The position numbers were made by a program, and so were the translations under genes. Below the pieces are notes generated by a model. The model worked only from the letters and a program-made list of their open reading frames with translations, had not been told where the DNA came from and ran no database searches. This document shows positions 14,557 to 19,116 of a stretch of 19,116 bases of DNA, piece by piece. Source of the stretch: JBPOFM01 sp038259855 (GTDB lineage Bacteria; Bacteroidota; Bacteroidia; Flavobacteriales; Flavobacteriaceae); NCBI GenBank assembly GCA_038259855.1, contig JBBSOJ010000031.1:1-19116 (forward strand), in the 5' to 3' direction. The stretch's first letter is position 1. Every line of letters starts with the position of its first letter.

Positions 14557-16221
14557 TTACGTTTTAGAGATTATTTGACCTTTACTCAATTCAATCGTAT
14601 GTTTACAGATAGTTTCCCAATGCTTATTTTTACTCACCACGACCAACGTCCATGGATTTGTTGGAAGCATTAAGAAGTCCATAATTTCATTGGCTTCTGA
14701 TGGCTCAAACTGATCAAGCGAATCCTCTAGAATCAGTAATCTCGGACGTTTTATAATCGCTCTTGCCAGAATGATTTTTCGCGCCACGGTAAAAGAGATC
14801 CTTTTTCCTTCCGGATACATGATGGTTTCCAAACCATCCTCTTGATCTTTAACAAATTGTTTAAGACCGACTTTTTCAACCACCCAAAAAATATCTGCAT
14901 CTGAAATATCTGGATTGTTAAAGGTAATATTGTCTCTTATGGTTCCTTCGAAAGGCGACTCTTCAGATAACGACACCCCAATGTGCGCCCTGTAATAATT
15001 GATATGAACATTCTTTAAGGCAAATATATCCAAGTAAAGATGCCCATGTGTCGGCTGTATAATACCCGCTATCAAGCGAAGTAAGGTTGATTTACCGGAA
15101 CCGTTCTCGCCCTTGATCAACACACTTGAATTTGATGCTATATTAAATGTAATATTAGATAAGATCGGTGTCTCTCTGTTAGGCACTTTATATTCTACAT
15201 CTTTCAACTCAATGATAAATTCGCTTTCGAACGATGGTTTACCACCAGACTGTGATTCCAGCTCTTTATCAACCACTTCACCTATTTTATCCAATGCTGT
15301 CAAAACATCATAAAAAGACTCCAAGCCTTTGATTAAATTTTCAACAGAGGCTATGACCAATAATATAATAATTTCGGCCGCCACGAACTGTCCTATATTC
15401 ATTTCCTGACTTAACACCAGCGCTCCCCCAATGGTCAATAACCCAGCGGTTACGATGATCTTAAATCCGATCATTTGTATAAATTGGATTACCAAAATCT
15501 TAAAATGACTTTCACGGGCTTTGAGATACTTAAGCACCAATTCATCATTTTTTTTAAGAGCCAGGCCCGTATTTCCGGAAATCTTGAAACTAATGACCGA
15601 TCGCGCTATTTCCTGTATCCAATAGGCAACTTTATATTTGTTTTTAGATTCAATGATACTAGTATCCATACCTCTTTTGGCTGTAAATTTAAACACCACA
15701 AAAATTAAGATCACTAATAATATTCCAAAGAATATAAAGAATGGATGGTAAAATGACAACAGTATCAAAGCGAAGATAATCTGTATGATTGCCGCCGGAA
15801 TATCAACCAATATTTTCGCCAATCCCTTTTGTACTGTCAGCGTATCAAAAAAACGATTAGCCAATTCTGGTGGATAATAGTTTCGGAGCTCTTCCATTCT
15901 CATTTTTGGAAAACGGTAGGCAAACTCAAAGGACGCTCTCGTAAAAATTCGCTGCTGAATGGTTTCTACAATTCGCATTTGCATCAATTGTAAGATCCCC
16001 ACGAAAGCAACTCCCAGAGTCACTAAAAACACCAATAAGACCCAAGACGTCGTGATCTGTGCCCCTTGTATCAAATTTATAATGGATTGTATCCCCAATG
16101 GTAATGACAATCCAACCAACCCCGAAAAAATGGCGTAATAGAATACCTGTAACACTGCACGTTTTTCTAACTTTAACAAGCCCACTAGGCGCTGCCAAGG
16201 GGTCATAGTTGGTTTTTCCAT
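14557..16221 (-). CDS. ABC exporter half-transporter (TMD-NBD fusion) with degenerate nucleotide-binding motifs
   Basis: The 554-residue protein joins a six-helix exporter domain (about residues 24-297) to a nucleotide-binding domain (about 335-554), as in type I secretion transporters, but without an N-terminal C39 peptidase domain. Walker A is intact: GENGSGKST at 371-379. The other motifs depart from consensus. The Q-loop region reads VSLSEESPFEGTIRDN (416-431) without the usual Gln. The signature position reads ISFTV (475-479) instead of LSGGQ. Walker B ends LLILED (495-500), with Glu and Asp where Asp and Glu are expected. The H-loop region VVVSKNKHW (527-535) has Ser in place of His. 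The reading frame is full length and lies in an intact operon, so simple decay is unlikely. It would form a homodimer in the inner membrane. Confidence 0.9.
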   Translation of the reverse strand: MEKPTMTPWQRLVGLLKLEKRAVLQVFYYAIFSGLVGLSLPLGIQSIINLIQGAQITTSWVLLVFLVTLGVAFVGILQLMQMRIVETIQQRIFTRASFEFAYRFPKMRMEELRNYYPPELANRFFDTLTVQKGLAKILVDIPAAIIQIIFALILLSFYHPFFIFFGILLVILIFVVFKFTAKRGMDTSIIESKNKYKVAYWIQEIARSVISFKISGNTGLALKKNDELVLKYLKARESHFKILVIQFIQMIGFKIIVTAGLLTIGGALVLSQEMNIGQFVAAEIIILLVIASVENLIKGLESFYDVLTALDKIGEVVDKELESQSGGKPSFESEFIIELKDVEYKVPNRETPILSNITFNIASNSSVLIKGENGSGKSTLLRLIAGIIQPTHGHLYLDIFALKNVHINYYRAHIGVSLSEESPFEGTIRDNITFNNPDISDADIFWVVEKVGLKQFVKDQEDGLETIMYPEGKRISFTVARKIILARAIIKRPRLLILEDSLDQFEPSEANEIMDFLMLPTNPWTLVVVSKNKHWETICKHTIELSKGQIISKT

Positions 16222-16225
16222 CGGA

Positions 16226-16897
16226 TTATTTTAAGGTATTTAAGGCTAAATTGACAAAAAAATCCGTTGGCGACACGGTATCATTGCAATTTGTGATAGA
16301 TTTAAAATGATTCTTCAAAAAATGTTGATGCAAAGAGCCTTCAGCAATGGTACTCGCCAGACTTGACGCAAAGGTATAATTGGGATTCACTTGCAATACC
16401 AATGCGCTCAATCTTAAGATCAATCGCTTGTACACAGCAAAATACCCTTCTTCATTCTCCATATCCACTTCTTTCGTCAGATATGATTTTGAAGATTCCT
16501 TAATAATAATTTTGTTGAGCACGACTTCATTGATATGGGAATATGCAGAATCTCTCTCAATTGTTCGTGTAATGATTTCAATGGCTTTGATCAAACGGTC
16601 TTGTTCATTTGTCATATTCTGTATACTGAATACAAGCTGATATTCTATCCAAGCCCAATACCATGACGTGAGATACACCAATAGTTTGTGCTTACTTTCG
16701 AAATAACGATAAATAGAGCTTTCGTTACTTTCAATTTTAATTCCTAATTTTTTGAAGGTAAAGTTATCAAAACCAATCTCATCTATCAGAAGAATACTAT
16801 GTTCAATAATGCGTTTGCCGAGCTCTGAAGATTCAGGATCTTTTATGAAAATGGTTTCTGGTACAGAAATTTTTAAATTTGAGAGTAGATTTATCAT
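16226..16897 (-). CDS. TetR-family transcriptional regulator of the export operon
   Basis: The 223-residue protein has a TetR-type DNA-binding domain at about residues 27-72. A helix ends in IDEIGFDNFTFKKLG, followed by the recognition region ESNESSIYRYFESKHKLL, which has the YRYF-x-KxxLL signature. The C-terminal two thirds are the all-helical ligand-binding and dimerisation domain, without a recognisable effector class. An upstream in-frame ATG at 16930 is rejected because the best promoter -7 element (16916-16923) lies downstream of it; the ATG at 16897 leaves a short leader. It is the first gene of the operon, 4 nt before the ABC gene, so it probably represses its own operon until a ligand binds. 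An activating role is possible. Confidence 0.85.
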   Translation of the reverse strand: MINLLSNLKISVPETIFIKDPESSELGKRIIEHSILLIDEIGFDNFTFKKLGIKIESNESSIYRYFESKHKLLVYLTSWYWAWIEYQLVFSIQNMTNEQDRLIKAIEIITRTIERDSAYSHINEVVLNKIIIKESSKSYLTKEVDMENEEGYFAVYKRLILRLSALVLQVNPNYTFASSLASTIAEGSLHQHFLKNHFKSITNCNDTVSPTDFFVNLALNTLK

Positions 16898-16915
16898 CGC
16901 TATGAATATAATTTG

Positions 16916-16948
16916 CAAATATAATAGCATTACTATTAATGTTGCAAA
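16916..16948 (-). promoter_or_regulatory. Promoter of the TetR-ABC-HlyD-TolC operon, with candidate operator
   Basis: On the minus strand there is TTTG (16945-16948), a 21-nt spacer, and TATATTTG (16916-16923). This fits the flavobacterial -33/-7 pattern and places the transcript start about 10 nt before the regulator's ATG at 16897. Between the elements lies an inverted repeat CATTA-CTAT-TAATG (plus-strand 16928-16941). In addition, TTGCAAATA occurs twice (16913-16921 and 16942-16950), the first copy inside the palindrome ATTTGCAAAT (16911-16920). Any of these could be the regulator's binding site. Confidence 0.55.
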
Positions 16949-17028
16949 TAAATATTTTATTTTAATTATGTTCTGACCTTCAGGTTAGGTTTAGGATATA
17001 CTTAAAAACCTCCAATAAGTTCAATGTC

Positions 17029-17982
17029 TTACAAACTCAAAATCTTTGATTTTTCACTTTGAAACGGTTTGATGTCTGGTAACTCGTCAATCGCAAGATT
17101 AATGTATTTCAGTGCTTCCACTTTATTGCCTCTATGCTTATTGATCTGTGCCAATCGATAATTCGCCCAAGCTACAGGAACACCGTCTTCAGCAGAGTAG
17201 TTCTTGACGTATATCATCAAACACGATTCACCTTTATCAAGTTCTACATTGTATTCCGCCGCTACTTTACCAATTTGATAATGCAAAGCGTTTCGTTGGT
17301 GTGCTTTTTGCTGATCTTCAATCGTCGCGATTGCTTTTTGAGGTTGTTTTTGTTTTTCATAAAACGACGTTAACTTTTCGTAACAGGTCATAGAACCGCC
17401 TTGTTTTATGGCCAATTTATAATATTTCTCTGCTAGTTCAGGCTCATTATCATATTCATAAATGTACCCTTTAGCCAAATACCCATCGACTTTTGACAAA
17501 TTTTCAAGTTCCGTGGCATATTGCATGGATTTTTCTAGACTTCCACCGATGATTCCAGGAAGTTGCACGTAGAGTTCCACCAAAGCCCAGCGGACATTGA
17601 TATGTTTAGGGTCTAATGCCGCTGCTTTTAGAAACGCATCCTTGATATCCCCGATCATTCCGACAGCCTTTAATTTGTTAACCTTTAAAGCCTTCATACC
17701 CAATGCACCGCCATATTTATAATTATAATCGGCATTATTGGGTTTTGCAACAATGAGTTTCTTGTAGTTATTAATGGCATCGTCCCACTTTAGTTGCTGG
17801 CCATACACATCTCCAAGCAATTCAATTCCCCTCAAATCATTTGGGTTTGAATCTAAATAGGATTTTACGCTCTTTTCAGCTTTTGAATAGTATTTTTTAG
17901 CTACCAAACGCTCTACTTCCTGAAGCTCGGTTTGGCCTATTGCAAAAATCGGAATCACTAAAAACAAGAATAAAAGCTTCAT
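17029..17982 (-). CDS. Secreted TPR-repeat protein
   Basis: The 317-residue protein starts with a signal peptide (residues 1-17, ending AIGQ) and is otherwise built of tetratricopeptide-like helical pairs. Repeats are seen at about residues 22-55 (KKYYSKAEKSVKSYLDSNPN), 57-90 (WDDAINNYKKLIVAKPNN), 165-200 (ELAEKYYKLAIKQG), 203-230 and 275-310 (KVEALKYINLAIDELPD). Each has the small/large residue pattern of TPRs (Ala at 8 and 20, Pro near the end). Such proteins act as scaffolds for protein interaction in the periplasm. No partner is indicated, and I do not assign a role. The gene is divergent from the large secreted protein on the right, with a shared 186-nt upstream region. Confidence 0.85.
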   Translation of the reverse strand: MKLLFLFLVIPIFAIGQTELQEVERLVAKKYYSKAEKSVKSYLDSNPNDLRGIELLGDVYGQQLKWDDAINNYKKLIVAKPNNADYNYKYGGALGMKALKVNKLKAVGMIGDIKDAFLKAAALDPKHINVRWALVELYVQLPGIIGGSLEKSMQYATELENLSKVDGYLAKGYIYEYDNEPELAEKYYKLAIKQGGSMTCYEKLTSFYEKQKQPQKAIATIEDQQKAHQRNALHYQIGKVAAEYNVELDKGESCLMIYVKNYSAEDGVPVAWANYRLAQINKHRGNKVEALKYINLAIDELPDIKPFQSEKSKILSL

Positions 17983-18030
17983 AGTCTGAAATAAAAAAAA
18001 TTAAATTAATACGATCCTGAAATTTGAAAT

Positions 18031-18038
18031 CAAAGATA
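18031..18038 (-). promoter_or_regulatory. Candidate -7 element of the TPR gene
   Basis: Read on the minus strand this is TATCTTTG, matching TAnnTTTG, about 48 nt upstream of the TPR gene's ATG. No TTG is found 17-23 nt further upstream, so the assignment is tentative. Confidence 0.3.
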
Positions 18039-18168
18039 CATGTTTACTTATAAAATTATTACTTTCACTCAACCAAAAAGAACAATCGCTCAATCTACAT
18101 TTTCCAAAGAGGAATTGGCACTTATATTGCATTGATGTGATTCGTAATACATCCAAAATAACAAACTC

Positions 18169-19116
18169 ATGAACAAACTTATATCCACGGTCGTACTTCT
18201 ATGCTTTGCAAATTTCACTCATGGGCAATCCAAAGATTATGCCACCCTTTGGCAACAAGTTGAAACGTATGAAAACAATGGTTTAATAAAATCGGCGGTC
18301 GCCTTAGTAGGAGACATATCGAACCTTGCGAAAAAAGATAATAACGTTCCCGAGCAGATAAAAACGCTTCTCTATCAAAGCAAATATGCTATGACGCTGG
18401 AAGAAGATGCGCAACTCAAAATTATGGCTGATTTTAAAAACGCCATTGCCACCGCAGAAGCACCCGCAAAAAATGTCCTGGAAAATATGTTGGCAACCAT
18501 GTACTGGCAATACTTTCAGCAAAATCGCTATCAGTTTTATGATAGAACCAATACAGCAACAAAAGTTGATGACACAGATTTTCAGACGTGGGATTTGCAG
18601 ACACTTTTTGATGAAATTCAGTTGCATTTTCAGAATTCCTTGAAGAATGAATCGATTCTGAAACAGACCAAATTGGAAAGTTACAGCGCCATTTTGATGG
18701 AACAGAAAAATTCCAAAACACTTCGTCCAACCTTATTTGATTTATTGGCGCACAACGCTTTGGAATTCTATAAAACCGATGAAAACAGCATCACACAACC
18801 TTCCTATAAGTTTGAAATTGATAATGCCGATTATTTAAATGAAGCAAAGGGTTTTTCCAAATTGAAAATTATTTCAAAAGATTCGACGTCTCTACAATTA
18901 CAAGCCTTAAAACTTTACCAGAAATTAATTGCCTTTCATCTGAATGATAAGGAGCCGCTCGCGTTGGTTGATGTGGATATCGACCGATTGAATTTTGTGC
19001 AAACGAACTCTACATTCAGCAATTCCGAAGAAAAACTTTTAGAAACTTTAAAAGCATCAAGTATAGAACGACAGTCGCATGAAGTGTCTGCGTTGTATAA
19101 TTATGAAATCGCGGCG
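18169..19116 (+). CDS. Probable alpha-2-macroglobulin family protein, N-terminal part (3' partial)
   Basis: An ATG at 18169 opens a frame of 316 codons that stays open to the right edge. It begins with a signal peptide (MNKLISTVVLLCFANFTHGQ), so the protein is exported. The mature N-terminus contains DYATLWQQVETYENNGLIKS, then MLATMYWQYFQQNRYQFYDR, DFQTWDLQTLFDEI and TLRPTLFDLLAHNALEFY. As I recall, these resemble the helical leader region of large flavobacterial alpha-2-macroglobulin-like proteins, which trap or shield against proteases. The diagnostic MG domains and any thioester motif would lie beyond the edge, so the name is an inference from the N-terminus alone. It is divergent from the TPR gene. 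A large uncharacterised outer-envelope protein is the alternative. Confidence 0.6.
   Translation, partial: MNKLISTVVLLCFANFTHGQSKDYATLWQQVETYENNGLIKSAVALVGDISNLAKKDNNVPEQIKTLLYQSKYAMTLEEDAQLKIMADFKNAIATAEAPAKNVLENMLATMYWQYFQQNRYQFYDRTNTATKVDDTDFQTWDLQTLFDEIQLHFQNSLKNESILKQTKLESYSAILMEQKNSKTLRPTLFDLLAHNALEFYKTDENSITQPSYKFEIDNADYLNEAKGFSKLKIISKDSTSLQLQALKLYQKLIAFHLNDKEPLALVDVDIDRLNFVQTNSTFSNSEEKLLETLKASSIERQSHEVSALYNYEIAA

Noticed and set aside
14557..16221. Interpreting the ABC gene as a pseudogene
   Set aside because: The frame is intact, membrane helices and Walker A are well kept, and spacing with its operon partners is tight; the motif changes look systematic.
16898..16930. ATG at 16930 as the start of the TetR-type regulator
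   Set aside because: It lies upstream of the best -7 promoter element and would add an 11-residue hydrophobic extension not expected in this family.
16987..17011. Inverted repeat AGGTTT/AAACCT after the TPR gene as a terminator
   Set aside because: The stem is only 6 bp with a 13-nt loop and no U-run follows in the minus direction.
18304..18730. Minus-strand open frames of about 100 codons near the right edge
   Set aside because: They are antisense to the secreted protein starting at 18169, which has a signal peptide and family-like motifs.

Overview
The window looks like chromosomal DNA of a member of the Bacteroidota, most likely a marine-type Flavobacteriaceae. The signs are AT-rich coding sequence, promoter elements of the Bacteroidota type (TTTG at about -33, TAnnTTTG at about -7), lipoprotein and secretion signals, and several protein types I associate with flavobacteria: a short Mpl-like ligase, a polysaccharide-deacetylase-like protein, DUF1569 and DUF2007 proteins. 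No rRNA, tRNA, insertion sequence, phage gene or CRISPR array was seen. Most of the window reads as ordinary core or near-core chromosome.

Left part (1-3034): the 3' portion of a SpoU-type rRNA methyltransferase (rlmB), a convergent rhomboid protease, and rarA, an AAA+ ATPase acting at stalled forks. The 229-nt gap between rhomboid and rarA holds a row of stem-loops. Next (3058-7402) comes a minus-strand run. In transcription order it is radC, a deacetylase-like protein with apparently lost metal ligands, a YjjG-like HAD phosphatase starting at TTG, a small lipoprotein, and a secreted protein with a coiled coil.

Middle (7456-11610): a DUF1569/DinB-like protein, a PaiB-like flavin-binding protein (TTG start) followed by a DUF2007 protein, a minus-strand lipoprotein, a 445-nt AT-rich gap, a glyoxalase-fold (VOC) protein, and the murein-peptide ligase Mpl. 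Two convergent pairs overlap at their 3' ends.

Right part (11805-19116): the most coherent system is a four-gene minus-strand operon. It encodes a TetR-type regulator, an ABC exporter half-transporter, a HlyD-type periplasmic adaptor and a TolC-type outer-membrane channel, separated by gaps of 4 and 3 nt and an overlap of 11 nt. Together these would form a trans-envelope export machine. The regulator gene has a good flavobacterial promoter with an inverted repeat between its two elements, suggesting autoregulation. The ABC protein has an intact Walker A but departs from consensus at the Q-loop, signature, Walker B and H-loop, which is the most interesting observation here. The window closes with a secreted TPR protein and, divergent from it, the start of a large secreted protein that resembles the N-terminus of bacterial alpha-2-macroglobulins and runs off the right edge.
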